From: Nemopilema nomurai
Lineage: Eukaryota > Cnidaria > Scyphozoa > Rhizostomeae > Rhizostomatidae
Length of the DNA stretch: 64,000 nt
Assembly (NCBI GenBank): GCA_003864495.1
Contig: ML133422.1
Location: 1,730,420 to 1,794,419 of the forward strand
Direction: 5' to 3'
Shown: positions 24,446-37,232 of the stretch, one piece after another
How the letters are laid out: every line of letters begins with the position of its first letter
How positions within the stretch are numbered: position 1 is the first letter of the stretch
Program-made: the position numbers and the translations under genes
Notes under the pieces: generated by a model
The model's database searches: none
The model's input: only the letters and a program-made list of their open reading frames with translations
Told to the model about the DNA's origin: nothing

Positions 24446-24886
24446 CGTGTGTGATGAATCATGATTCGACTTTACCCCCCTGCTCTTTGTTCCACCCATC
24501 AAGATGGCAGCTTTATTTGATGGAGTAAGTCTTGAGTATATTAATGCTCGAATTTACTAGGTGACGCCTCTCTTCTGACCTGTGCTTTCTGCGATGATGT
24601 CGTCTCATAGTTTGACTATACCCCCCTGCTCTTTGTTTCACCCATCAAGATGGCAGCTTTATTTGATGGAGTAAGTCTTGAGTATATTAATGCTCGAATT
24701 TACTAGGTGACGCCTCTCATCTGACCTGTGCTTTCTGCGATGATGTCGTCTCATAGTTTGACTATACCCCTCTGCTCTCTGATCCAGCCATCAAGATGGC
24801 TTCTTTATTTGATGGAGCAGGTCTTGAACATATTAAAGCTCGAGTTGACTAGGTGACGCCTATCATCTGAGCAGCACTTTCTGATA
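24446..24886 (+). repeat. 146-bp tandem repeat, three copies, each with ATG short frame
   Basis: Landmarks recur exactly 146 bp apart (TGCTCT at 24481, 24627 and 24773). Each copy has CATCAAGATGG with the ATG at 24504, 24650 and 24796, followed by an 18-codon open frame closed by TAG. Copies 1 and 2 are almost identical and include GGAGTAAGT, a consensus splice donor after MAALFDG. Copy 3 is older and has lost the donor. The units may be duplicated first exons or simply a minisatellite. Confidence 0.85.
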
Positions 24887-24917
24887 AAACACTGATAACA
24901 GCCCTGATACTAATTTA

Positions 24918-24957
24918 AAATTAGACGCCAGTTTTAGTATCAGAAATTAAAAATTAA
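24918..24957. other. Small hairpin
   Basis: CTGATACTAA and TTAGTATCAG form a 10-bp stem directly downstream of the 146-bp repeat. Function unknown. Confidence 0.5.
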
Positions 24958-26269
24958 ATATTAATAAAAATATTAATATTAATAACATTAAATATAAAAA
25001 TTCATCGTTTGGAAGTTAAACTTCATCGAATCTACAGACCCTGTTTACACAGCTACGGGCTAAAGATAGATTTACGATCGTTTTGATTGGCATTTCGTTT
25101 TTACGTGCAGGTAAGACTACATCATGTTGATTTCAATCAAACCTGCTCTTTTTCTACTTGGATGCAACTTCTACTTCTATTTGCATTTCCGCGCCAGTGT
25201 ATGGTAATGGCTTGTGGATGCTTTGACTGCCTTAGTGTAATCTTCTTTGACGAGCTTCATAGACTCTATTGACTATTGCAAGGTAAAGCTCTATAGATTG
25301 TTCTAATGAGGATAATGGTATAGCTTATTCTGGTCTTTACCGTTACTCTAGGTATTGTGTTCGATGCATATTTTAGCCCTGTAATAGATGCATGAATGCT
25401 GTTTTGATTCACGTCTATTGTTTATGGTGTCTGCTGCACACATGCCCCCCCCCCCCTGGATAGCTACTGACACCAATATTGGGCTACTGCAAGTGCTCAA
25501 TGTTGGGCCCACTGTTGTTTATCATTGAGCCGAGAGTCTGTAACGGATAAAGGTAAGCAAACGGGGGTTATTCAGCAATTAGTTGTCATTACCGTATCAC
25601 TAAGCCAAACTAAGCCAACTATATTGCAACCGTTTTTGCCGTTTAGATGAAGCTAGAAGTAGAGCTGTAAAAATAGATAGGCCAAAGGATCTTAGATTTC
25701 TCCCACTAGAATCAACCTGCATTCTTTTCGAGTTCGCTTACAAAATACCACTTGCCGGTATAGAGTGGCTTAGCGAGCTTGACATAAGGATGTTCAATCC
25801 TGGCCTTTTTTTGTTTGGAATGTGAAATGATAAGCACCAGATTTCTGTCAGATTAAGCGGCTTTTCGCGAGAACAGATCCTCAACTGAAGATGAACACGG
25901 TATAACATTCCTGTTTGTCTTTGTTTGCTTAAATGGCTATTTCCTTTTCAACAGTCCCCAAGAAATGATCCAAAGGTCATTACAAGTTTAAGCGTGTCCA
26001 GAAAGTGCTTCCTGGATAGTTATCCACTGGGCATAACCTATCCAGCTTGGAATTACTTGATAAATTCTTCTGTTAACCACTGGTAGTTGAAAGAGACATT
26101 ATTTGGTTCCCCAAGTTCTCGCTAGGATCCATCTTGTAATTCGGCTAAATTCGAGGAGAGAATGATGGAAGGGGTAAGATCTGTGTGGGGTACTTTCATT
26201 TTCCCTAAATTCTATATTTTAGAAACGACGACAAAGACTTTTCCTATAGGTAAAAGTGTGTTTCAAGTG

Positions 26270-26381
26270 ATTTAATGGGGCCTTTCCTATATCAAAAAGG
26301 GCGTAGTTCTAAAATCACTCCGGGGCTCTGCCCAATGCACCCACTTCGCCCCCCATCGTTTGGTGGCTGGCGCCGCCACTG
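26270..26381. mobile_element. Solo hAT-like terminus
   Basis: The sequence ends GCTGGCGCCGCCACTG at 26381. Its complement CAGTGGCGGCGCCAG matches the intact element's terminus (CAGTGGTGGCGCCAG) with one difference. No partner end was found to the left, so this is probably a decayed relative. The left limit is arbitrary. Confidence 0.4.
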
Positions 26382-29300
26382 GCCGTGCCTTTCTTACCCC
26401 TTAAGTTTAATCGTTGACCTTGCTAATAAAGCCCTCGTAGCGTTTTCTGAACTCTTGGGGCAGCTGTAGTGTGGTCATTTTCAGTTGTCAACACAGTTTT
26501 GTCATAACGATCGCTGTTACATACGCAATCGGATACATACATTCAATTGTCTTATCATGGCTATAGTAGATGTTGTTTTCCGCTGTAACATTTTAGTCTT
26601 CCAGCATTAAAAAATCCTGCCTTAATGAGAATTTTGTTGAAATTTTACTAACTGTTTAATCTTCTTATTCGATTGCCCTTTGAAGTCTTAAAGTTTTCTC
26701 GAAATAGTTCGCGAAAAGTGCGTCTCGGGCAATAAATTCACTGGTTAAATATTATAGCTTTAATACACATATTTTCAAATCTATGTTCCAGCCATCTGGA
26801 ATTCGTAATCACCACTACCTATTTCTGGTGTGTGGAGTTTGCCTTTCATGCCAAATTCTGTCAGTGCAAACGTCCTTGTTAATGTAGTCTACCGTACTGC
26901 GTACGTACAAAACTCTTCATTCTTCTATCCATTCAAAGTCTTATCCCAAACCAAATACATATGACGTCTCTTCCTCCGGGAAACTGATTTAGAGCTGGCA
27001 TTGGCCAAATTTGTATTGCCGATTACCACATGTTTCTGAGAACGTGGCTTAAAATTCTTAAAGTTTTTTTCATTCAATTCTTGCAGACCTGCTGTGACGT
27101 CATTCTGCCTGCTGTCGCTGTTGTTGCTCTCAATCAGTGCTGTTGAAAAATTATCGTATTTTACGAACATAAATCATATTTACGTAATGCTTAAGCTTGT
27201 GGTAATAAATTAAAATTAATTCGGATTCAAGTAAAATTGTTGTACATTTGCAAACAAAACTTAGGTTACCCTAGATGATAGAATTGGTAGAACATCCAAC
27301 GTCACTAGCTCATACAACAGAAGAGGCTTTCAATGCTGATTTATTTTTCGCAATAATGAAATTTCTAAAATACTTCACTTCCTTCCACTGTAAGTGTTTG
27401 CAAAATTCTCATTGAATGAACTGAGCATTTATTCAAATACATTTGTTCACAAACGACAAACAGCTTTGTTGAATTCCGGGGAAATCCTTTTCGACGTCTT
27501 GTGAATCAAGCTTTGTGACGTCATTCTAGTTTTCAGGATGGGAATGTCATCCATCATTTTCAGTGGGCCATGGTCACGCTGGAAAATTCACACGCTCTGA
27601 ATGCGCTTCTTCAAACACAAAACTTTCCGAGCAAACACAAAGAGATGGCTTTTGAGTTCACTGAAAATGTGCTATCAGATTTTGACAACTAAATCGTTTG
27701 GAGAACATTTTTTCCAGTGTGGTGGCAATAGAAAACGAAATAAACAATTTAACAGTCATCTTACCACTATTTTCATAGTCATATAATTTTTTGCTTCATT
27801 TGTGTGTTTCGAAGGAACAGAATAAAATGTGTGGTGAGGATATGGTCTTTTTATTTTAGGATATGGTCTACTAAAAATGATAGGGTCTTCTTGTTATTTT
27901 TTTCTAGAAAATTGTCATTGCTATACCAACTCTTACTGAGCTGTGAAACCAAAGATCAAGATCACCTTGCTTTGATAACCTTTGTATTACATCATCTGTC
28001 TTTCCTCGACCCAATCCTCACCGATTGTCCAACAAAATAGTTTCCCACACAATTTTCCTTCGGGTAAAATACACATTCCATTTGTGAATCCACCAATTAT
28101 CTAATATTCTAATAAAGTTAATCCATGTAGCATTGATGATTTTCTATAAAATGTGTATAAGCTAAAATGAAGACATTTGCTTTAAGAGTATCCACAACGC
28201 GTTGATGATCCACGCTCTGTGCATTGGTTAAGCAAATTTCTCGATATTCCAGGGATCTTGGTAAGGCAGTAGTTGTGATTTTTTTATTCGATGACGTCTC
28301 CAAGACTTTTTGTATTGCTGCCATTCAAGGCATACCAATTGTAGCTGCCTTTCTCATTGTTGATAGTTCTACCAAATGCTCACCAAATGTCAGTTAAAAC
28401 ATACCTGTTTACAGTGTCTTTCCGAGACCTAATAGGCACATCAATCGCTCCAGGAGCTGGCAGTTGATGGGCTCTTTTCACGGTCGCAAACTTAACTAAA
28501 AAGTCCACAATTCTGCGTTTTCATTCTACAACATTTAAAGTGGGTGGGTATGCTGGATGTTATTTTACAGCTTGAAATGCGAGTTGGTTGCTTTTTAAGA
28601 CCTCTGTATTTTTAAGACGGTTTGTTGGTTGTTTCTGAAAGACGTCTGTATTATCGTAAAACGTTGAAAGCTTTTTGATATTTTTTAGAATCAATTAAAC
28701 GAAATCATCATTTATGTGACCATGATTCGAATCTTTTGAATACGATTGACAGCCAACGTGCATGGAAGTAATTTCGAACGTAGACAATGCCCGCATGTGA
28801 AGTCAATGTACTGTTATATTGATTGCGTCTCTTGGCGTGCTAAATATTATAACTTGAAGGCTTGATTGATGAATTATCTAGGAGTGGCGTTCTTTTTCAG
28901 TACAAACAAGGCAGTGGTGACGCGTGTCGAGTCATTAAGATTCATGTGACAATACCCTCCGCACTTTATTTTAAAACTTCAATGAGCAGGTGTTTTTCCA
29001 GGGTCGTTAAAAATGTCATTCCTTGCTTCCCGGTGTAACTGGATTCCAAACGTTTATTCAACTTTCTGTTGCCGCTTTCCGGTAATATGACTGTTCTTTT
29101 TCGTGAGTTCCATACGGACTCATCAAGCCTTGTTTTTGTTTGACTGTTTTCGGTGCATCTGTCTATTCGTTGTTCGTCTGTATGGCAAGTAAATGTTTTG
29201 ATATTCCTGCAGGTTGTATAATCGTTAAAAGATACCCATGTCGAGGGGTTATTGAATCGGGTTTTTACAGTTGTTTTACTTTTATTTCAGAAGTGATGTG

Positions 29301-29424
29301 AGGTTCATTCAGGATTAGGAACACGATTGGAAATGGGGACTAACGAAAGAGAGTATCGTGAAGTCAACGTTCTGGTTGTGTACGGCAAACAACCATCTGT
29401 AAGTCACTGTTGAAATTGTTTTGA

Positions 29425-29710
29425 TTGTCACTTTGTCATTGTGGTCGCAATCATCGTCATAATGATTTTCATCATAATCATCATCATAATCAATGTCATC
29501 ATCAGTATCATAACCACCATCCTCCTCGTCAGCATATTTTCTTTCATCATCACTTTCAAAATCTGTGTCATCATAATCGTCATCATCATCAGCATCGTCA
29601 TTACTGTCATTGTCATAATCAATGTCATCATAACCGTCATCATCCTCGTCAGCATATTTTCTTTCATCATCACTTTCATAAACTTTGTCATCATCAGTAT
29701 CAGTATTATA
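29425..29710. repeat. GAT/ATC-rich repeat with 120-bp period
   Basis: Strings of TCATCA are interrupted by CCTCGTCAGCATATTTTC blocks at 29524 and 29644, exactly 120 bp apart. On the minus strand this lies inside an open frame (29785-29315, 156 codons) that is very rich in Asp, with SDDERKYADE repeated. There is no signal peptide and no recognised domain, and all frames stay open through repetition, so I treat it as a repeat and not a gene. Confidence 0.75.
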
Positions 29711-29959
29711 ACTGCAGTCTACTCCTCCTGTACTATTTATGTCATTCCAACCGCCGCGATTATGATTAATATTATCACCAATCAATCATCAATTTTTGCA
29801 AACAATACAATTTTCAAAATAATCACTGCCAATCACTATAATCATGATCTTGAGTGATATCAGTAGAATCATCCGAATTTTTACCGGTTACCATGGTCCT
29901 AATCATAACGGTATCATCAGCAGTCGAATCACAAAATCATCACAAGTTATCAATGCCAT

Positions 29960-30318
29960 TCGATGTTATAATCCAAATAGTTACTGATTTTTTCATCGAT
30001 GTTATAATCCAAATAGTTACTGATTTTTTTCATTGATTTTATAATCCAAATAGTAACTGATTTTTTTCATCGATCCAAATAGTAACTGATTTTTTCATCG
30101 ATGTTATAATCCAAATAGTTACTGATTTTTTTCATCGATTTTATTATCCAAATAGTTACTGATTTTTTTCATCGATGTTAAAATCCAAATAGTTACTGAT
30201 TTTTTACATCGATGTTAAAATCTAAATAGTTACTGATTTTTTCATCGATTTTACTATCCAAATAGTTACTGATTTTTTTCATCGATGTTAATATCCAAAT
30301 AGTTACTGATTTTTTCAC
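29960..30318. repeat. Minisatellite, ~37-bp unit, about 10 copies
   Basis: ATCCAAATAGTTACTGATTT followed by a T run and CATCGATGTTAT recurs about ten times with small length changes; one copy near 30065 is shortened. It is adjacent to the Asp-codon repeat, making a repeat-dense kilobase. Confidence 0.9.
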
Positions 30319-33300
30319 ATATGCTTATTAAACAATTACAACATAACATACAAAGATGCCACAGGAGCTACATAACATAACAATGTATGGAACTACATAT
30401 CAACCCGTGAAATTCAACAACTAACTTGAATCCAGTCTCAAAATGGGTGTCAGGCGAGATAGAGTAGGAGTTCATTGTTCGGTTACGCTTCTGGAATTCA
30501 TATGTTAGAGTGCCTCACCCGTCTCTAATTTTTGTACAGACTTTTGCTACAAATATGTGAAGAATACAGAATTAAAAACACAAGATAATTAATGTTCACG
30601 CAAAGACTTGATTATCGTGATCATAAATATAGAAAATATTATCTACAGTCACTGTCAGAAAATATTATATCATTAGGTGTGATCATAATATTGAAAAGTC
30701 CTCAACTATTAATATTTTTATATTGATTACAATCGCCACCATTTATCATTTTGTTATCATCACCTTTTTCATCTTTGCCATTGGGAAATGCAAAACGGAC
30801 AACGAGTCGAAAACTATAGAAGTATTCCATTATCGTAATACAGAGCTGAAAGAAACTTTTCGCTAGAGGGACGTGGAAAGTCTAAGCTGATTTCCACGAG
30901 GCAAATTTTAAAAAGAATTCGCTACGAAATCACTGAAAAATTTAACTAGACATGTGTAACCCTGTATATTGATTTCGCTTCAAGTCAAGATCAGATTTCT
31001 TCGTGAATTTCGTGTCGCGGAAATTGGCCTTTATCTGAGGCGAGTTAATAACTCGGTTTTTAGGCCTAGTCTTGATTAGAGCCCAGACTACTGTATTTGT
31101 CAGTTTTTATCATCATAACGATAAATAGGCAGCCTTACCATTGACATCCTTCTTGTCACCACATTATTTAATCGTCAATGTCGAAGTTCTCGTAAGCAAA
31201 GTTTCTGTGAATCCAAATGCTTGAGAACAGATGAGCTGGTCAGATGTAATGACCTATGAACAGTAAACTCCAGCAGTGAAATTGGTCCCCTACCACGAAA
31301 TCTGAGAAAAGTCTCTCGAAATACAGTGTTTTCCAGATGTCTAGACTCTTGAATGGTTTTTCTCTCACCATATTCGGTGATCGTAACTTGTCGCATTGTC
31401 CGTGGTGATCGCAGTACGTCGTGCCTTGTGCGTTGATCGTAATTTGACTTTGTCTTTGATGATTGCTATTTACGAACAAAGTTCAAATGAACACTTGGCC
31501 ATTCATCTTACCCTCAATGGCAGACCCACATGTTTTTTTCGAATAAAGACTCATTGAATATTATTGATTAATCTAATACAGAAGACTTGAAACCCACTTC
31601 TGATCCAGATTAGATTCATCGATTCTTCGTACCCAGAAGATCATGTGTGAATTTTATTTCTTTGATAATCACTTGATGGCTGCAGGTCGATTCGCATCGC
31701 AAATAAGCTATAAAACAAACCTCTCTTCCTTCCAGTGCTCGTATTTTTCTTTTTTCCACGAATTGATACTCTAATGAAAATGGAGGGATAACGAAAATTT
31801 CCTTTTGCTACATTTTCAAAGCATGCAAATGGCGATCATGGCGTTGACTTGTCACTTGGCTCCTATGCTCTAAATTAAAAGTTTTGCTTTGTTAAATTTT
31901 ACAACAATTTCATCACTGCAATCTTTGTCATCTAATTGGCAAAATTTCATTTTTCATAAAATAAATCAATTTTACTGAAATATTCAAATATTCAGAATAT
32001 CAAAGCAAATGGTTTATCATTATGTGGTTTTCATTATCTTTTTTTATTTAATATTTTCATTTTCTTATCAAGTATCATTTAAGGTATTTTGATTGTTATT
32101 CATAATCTTTGGTCAAGCTTCCATGTTAATAATAGATATATAATATATTTTTCTATTACAAGGTTGGGTAAATATTGCGATATCAACAACCTTTTCTCCT
32201 ATGGTTGATAAAATTCATTAAAGTTATTATCTTTCAAAGATACTTTCGTCTTAGAGGAGCAAAAAGCGGTTTGATGATTTTGTATTTCTTCTTCAAAAGT
32301 CAAAATGGCCTTGTTTCGGTGCTAGCTTCGTCTCAGAACACTAAATCTTGCATGGTGTGGGAACAATATCGCCTTGTATAGATAAGAATTTGTCATTACA
32401 ACCAGGGTCTTTCTCTCACAGCTAATTGTGTTTGCTGTTGTGATGATAAGATTGCTCCTTGCGATCTCTTTGTGCCATTTTCAAACGGACAACAAAGATG
32501 GTTGAACAGCTATTTTTATGTGTCACGTTAAGAATATTTTTATCTCTCATGAGGCATTATGAATCAATTTTCACGCAGGCATCTACTTTTATTGCCCTCT
32601 TTATTCCCCTTGGGAAACTGATACCGCTGAGTCAATATTTCTCGTTCAGGTTTTAAACGCAGAGATGTAGTTAAAATAAACATCATAACTTTTCCCAGAC
32701 CTTTGACAACAACATGGAATCTTTACGTTTATAAGTGAATTATAAGAGTATGTTGCCTATATGACTAGCAATAACTGACTATTTGTAAAGCCTTATAATA
32801 AACGTACGGGGCAAACGTTCACAAATATGGGTTTAGCAAACGCTCTTTCAGTTTCCCTCTATTTCTGTATCGTTCACTAAAGTATTCTCTATACCTTTTT
32901 GCCAGCAGGTATTTTGTAGTTGTGTATATGGTTCCGACTTACCTTAAAGACTTGATGCTGACAATGTTGGCTTAGAAGAACACTTGATATTGTCCTTTTA
33001 CAATTATATGCAAGCAACCGTACTGATCAAGTTACAAACTCATACCAAACTTCTGACTACTGAAAACCCCAACTCATCGGTGAATACTTTTTTCGAAATT
33101 CCTACTTTTCAGGGGGGTGGGGTCTTGTTTTTTTTATTTGGTACCCTTTGCTTCAGCCGGTTATCAAAGTTTGTTCTGATTCGGTTTGATTCATTCTGCT
33201 TGAATCAACGCGGCCCCCATTTTGTAGGTCATGACCACGTCTTAAAGTTTTACACCCCTATTTTCTAATAACGAAGCGAACAACCCCGTTAGATATAAAC

Positions 33301-33729
33301 GCCCTGGTAAACACGGTACATCATACTTATCGCCCAGAGCGTTTTATGATTTATAACTGTCGTCGTAATCACTGGCTTACCGAATCATTCCCAAAGGGCT
33401 GCCGGCTTTCTGCTGGGTTTTACTTACCAACCCTGTTAAATCACAGTTATTGAATAAACCCGTCAATATTTTGACTTTGCTAAACCAAGAACTCGCAGTA
33501 GTTGATCCTGCTATAGACTACGATCAAAAGTGGGTTAGCGCTCTTTTCTGATTCTCAAACAACCAATGAATTGCAAGTTCAACACTGTTACACGAGAGCC
33601 TAACTCAGATTTCACACCCAACTGTAGTTGTTTTTGTAGCGTTTCCCTGGCTACAAGGCTCTTGTTTCCATAGGGTGTGTATAAGTCCAAACACGTCGAG
33701 GGAGCTTTAAGATTTGCAGCTAGTGTGTA

Positions 33730-33975
33730 TCAAATGTCGTTGACTTGCCGAAGTGTCACTTATTAATGAAAAACAATAAATTTGAGAAAAGAAATGTGAG
33801 AGGCAGTGAATGTGGGGAGAGAAGGAAGGGGAAGGAGGGGGAAGGGTCCTCTCTTCCCTCATTTCTTTTTTTTCTCCCCTCTTTTTCTTGTAAAAATTGT
33901 TGTTTTTCTTTGGATTAATCATGGGAAATTCAACAAATGTGTCGAATACAAGATATGCCAAATGTCAACGACATC
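33730..33975. repeat. Imperfect long inverted repeat with purine/pyrimidine tract
   Basis: ATGTCGTTGAC near 33735 mirrors GTCAACGACAT near 33965. Inside, a G/A-rich stretch (about 33790-33845) faces a C/T-rich stretch (about 33847-33890). The whole could fold into one imperfect hairpin. It may be an old MITE or a hairpin RNA source. Confidence 0.45.
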
Positions 33976-36899
33976 TAATATTCATTGTTTAGGGTTATTT
34001 GAGTTAATGTAACCGAAATGCCTTGATGCAAATTCAATGAAATTAATTCAAAAATTGATGCTGAATCCCCCACTAGCAACCCAGTTGGCCACTTACAGTC
34101 ATATTCAACTTCCAATCATAATTAACGTTGGTTTTCAAGGGCTTTTTTTATCGCAGTTGCTGTCACGTTGCCTAAAAGCTGAGTCGTATATTCGTCTAAA
34201 CCTCTCAAAGTTTCCTTCAAATGAAACTTGCTGAGATATCAGCCCTTTTAAGGCTTTTTTTTAAAAGATAAGAACAATTTTTTACTGCATTTGAGAAGTC
34301 TGGTACCCAGTGACGTAACCAGCCGTTGGATTGCTAAGCTGCCCTCTTCAACATTAACTGGAAACGTCATACTCTCATTTCTGGACGGAAATAATTCTTC
34401 TTATAAATTTCAGAATATTATATAGATCCTCGCATGTTCATGGAATTATTTTAGATGGCTGATTCTTCAATCACCCCTTTGTGCATAGCAGACAACAACT
34501 CAAAGAACGCAATTAAGTCACTATTCTCATGTATACGTTTGTTTGTAACATTTGATTGCACGATCGCAACAAAATACAGAAGTTTCATCTCAGCTGCTTC
34601 CATTTAAAGAGTTTGCTCAGTTCGGATAATCGTCCCAACAGAATCATATTAAATACTAGCGCGTGACGCTAGGGAACTTTCAAAATTGTATTTCCAACCT
34701 TACACACTTTGTATGTTGTAAACTTTGAATACATCAAAGCAGTCATTACAAACAATTAAAAAAATTAGGTCATTTGCCATTGAAGTTAATAGAAATTCAC
34801 CAATTTGGGGTTTTTTTGGTTAACTGATGGAATCGTGAGTAGTCGCCAATTACATTGACGGTAACCTAAGTACATCATGACATTTCTTGGCTCGTCAACT
34901 GAGCCAGTTGATACCGCGGGCACCCATCTAAGCTGCTAGTGGGACTTACATTTGCTCCGCATCAGGCGTGCCAAAATAGTTACCCAAAATGAATTGGCCT
35001 AAAATATATTCAACGCCTACAAGACTTGTTTCTTGGTATTTTTTCAGGCCGCAAATCCCCTCAAAGACTTCCATGTGTGCAAGTCTTATTGGGTTGTTTA
35101 CTTTTTGCAACAAAAGCCATCCCTTGGACAAGTAATGCCCCATTTTTATCTGACCTCTTTCACCGTCTTTCTATTTTCATCTAACCGTGTTTTCCAAGCC
35201 AAGTGACTTATGACGGAATTTTCAACCGCTATAATTTGAATGGTTGTAAATATAACATCATCTTTGAGTCATCGCGTTTGAGAATAGACTAATGATGGAC
35301 AGAATAGAAGCTTTGTCTTGCTGAAATAAAGAATGCGTCAGTTTGGAATCGGATTTTGCAGATGTGATCAATCCCTGTTTCCATAAAAGATTTTCTTCAC
35401 CTCTGCATTGTTATTCATTCAAAGACGCACATCACCAGGTTCTTTTGTGATTGAAAGCGGGAAGCGAAGACGCGCGAATCTGGTTTTGTTTCGTTCGATC
35501 GTAGCTATTGTTCACGTGTTATTGCATTCCGCCGCGCGATACAATGCGGACTGGTCTCTCATACACAAATACCTTGCACCGGGTCAACCCCTAATCAGTT
35601 CAATCATTGTACTTGCTGCTTGATGGCTGTAAAGATAAGTCCGGATTTCCTGTTTGCCCGGCATCCTCCTGTGTATTCATCCATTCCAGACTTTCTTAGG
35701 TATGGAGTTCGTTCCGGGGCACAGGGCACGCTTTCTGTCCCTGTATTACAACCCCATTGTCCCAAATTAAAATTCACCCAAACTCAAAACACAACATCTT
35801 TATAAGCAAAAACAAATTTTAATTACAATATACCAAGAATTAAAAGTTGGAATAGAAAAGTTAGCATTTTCAAAAATTTAGTTAATTAAGTACATCAGAT
35901 TTATTGATTTTGTTATGCTGAAGGACACATAAGAAAAATTCGCGAGGAGCTATCGAGTCATATAGTTCCCCCTTCTTTAAAACGCCCCCTTGCCTCTGAT
36001 TTTGCGTTCAGTTTGTGACGGCTTCCCCAATGTTTATGTATCAATGGACCCCGTAATTCCTTGGCACTATCCGGTTCCGTCTCTTAATTTGTGATTTTGG
36101 CAGACGATTGCGGCACCGCGCGTTATATTGACGCCCCGCCTTACCCACATTGCGCACAAATCATTGCTCTCAAAAGGCATCGAGTTCAGTGCGTTAATGA
36201 CCTGTTTTCGCTTGTCCAACGCAAACAATAGATATTGTTCCACTGGTAACACCGACCGCTGCAAGACGAGGCCAGCCAAACTCGTGGGTCAGTATGTTTA
36301 ATGATTCACGACTGAAAGCTTGAAAGTAGTCGAGTTATCGCGTCTAATGGAAACACGTTAAGATTTCTGTTTCCTTGTTCCTGTTTCTTTATGGCAAGAA
36401 AGCTCACGGATGCCGTTGGAATAAATACTTTTTCTGGTCGGCTTATTGACTGACTCGCTGTTGCAAACTTGGCAAAACAGAATCCGTCGACTTTAACCAA
36501 AATTTTACAATCACAGTAAGTTGCCGAAGATTAAGTTTCCTGGAACCACAATGTAGTTGAGAGGATTTGATTGTGACGGAAGTGTTTATGGATGACATAC
36601 AGCCGTATTTCGCTTCTTGTTCTCTGTGTTTGAATGGAGATCCTTCTGGAGTATTGAAAGCCAGCGGAAGAAGATGTGCTGACTCGATTTGCGTAGATTT
36701 CGCTTGGATTGCTCTGGGAACATTTTAAAGGTCTCGGGATTATCTGAGAAGTCTTCTTGACCAAGTCGGTCTATTTTATGGCGATAGATCAAGGCGTTTA
36801 TATTCAACACTGGATGGGCAAAATCTTGGCTTCCAGATCGAATCCTAAGGAATTTTCGAATCGAGAATGATATACGCAATAATAAATAATTAGAGGAGA

Positions 36900-37232
36900 G
36901 ACCTGTTTGTGTGGGTTTCCTGAACTTGGCAAGCTATCAGCGAGAGACTTGATTGTACGATAAAGTAATCGAAAAGCCGATCAAGGACAACGGTCGAATT
37001 TCTTTGAAAGATATCGGTTCATGCCTGTGTTTGTTCAGGCGTGTGTTTATTTTCATGTTGCCAGTGAATTGGATTTGGAGCCACGATTGGTGGGGAACAA
37101 GCAATTTGTTTGTTAGTGCAAACAGATTTGATTCACCTGCAAATCGAATCCGTCAATGATGAAAACAAATCGACTCTGATTGCAAATAAAGGCACCAGCA
37201 AAATCTTTGTCAACTTCTGAGTGGAAATCGAG
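36900..37232 (+). promoter_or_regulatory. Probable SHANK 5' UTR / start region
   Basis: The sequence before the SHANK ATG has an in-frame stop (TGA 37218-37220), which fixes the start codon at 37233. A transcription start was not identified. An upstream untranslated exon remains possible. Confidence 0.35.

Larger units (their letters stand above)
22279..37232. other. Long non-coding stretch upstream of SHANK
   Basis: No open frame here looks like a real protein. It holds a TAGTATAG-rich simple repeat (about 22495-22620), a 146-bp tandem repeat (24446-24886), a solo hAT-like end near 26381, an Asp-codon repeat block (29425-29710), a ~37-bp minisatellite (29960-30318) and an imperfect long hairpin (33730-33975). 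The stretch before 37233 should contain the SHANK promoter and 5' UTR. Confidence 0.6.

Noticed and set aside
29425..29857. His-rich and Ile-rich frames on the plus strand
   Set aside because: These are translations of the TCA/ATC repeat. Open frames arise from the repeat period, not coding selection.
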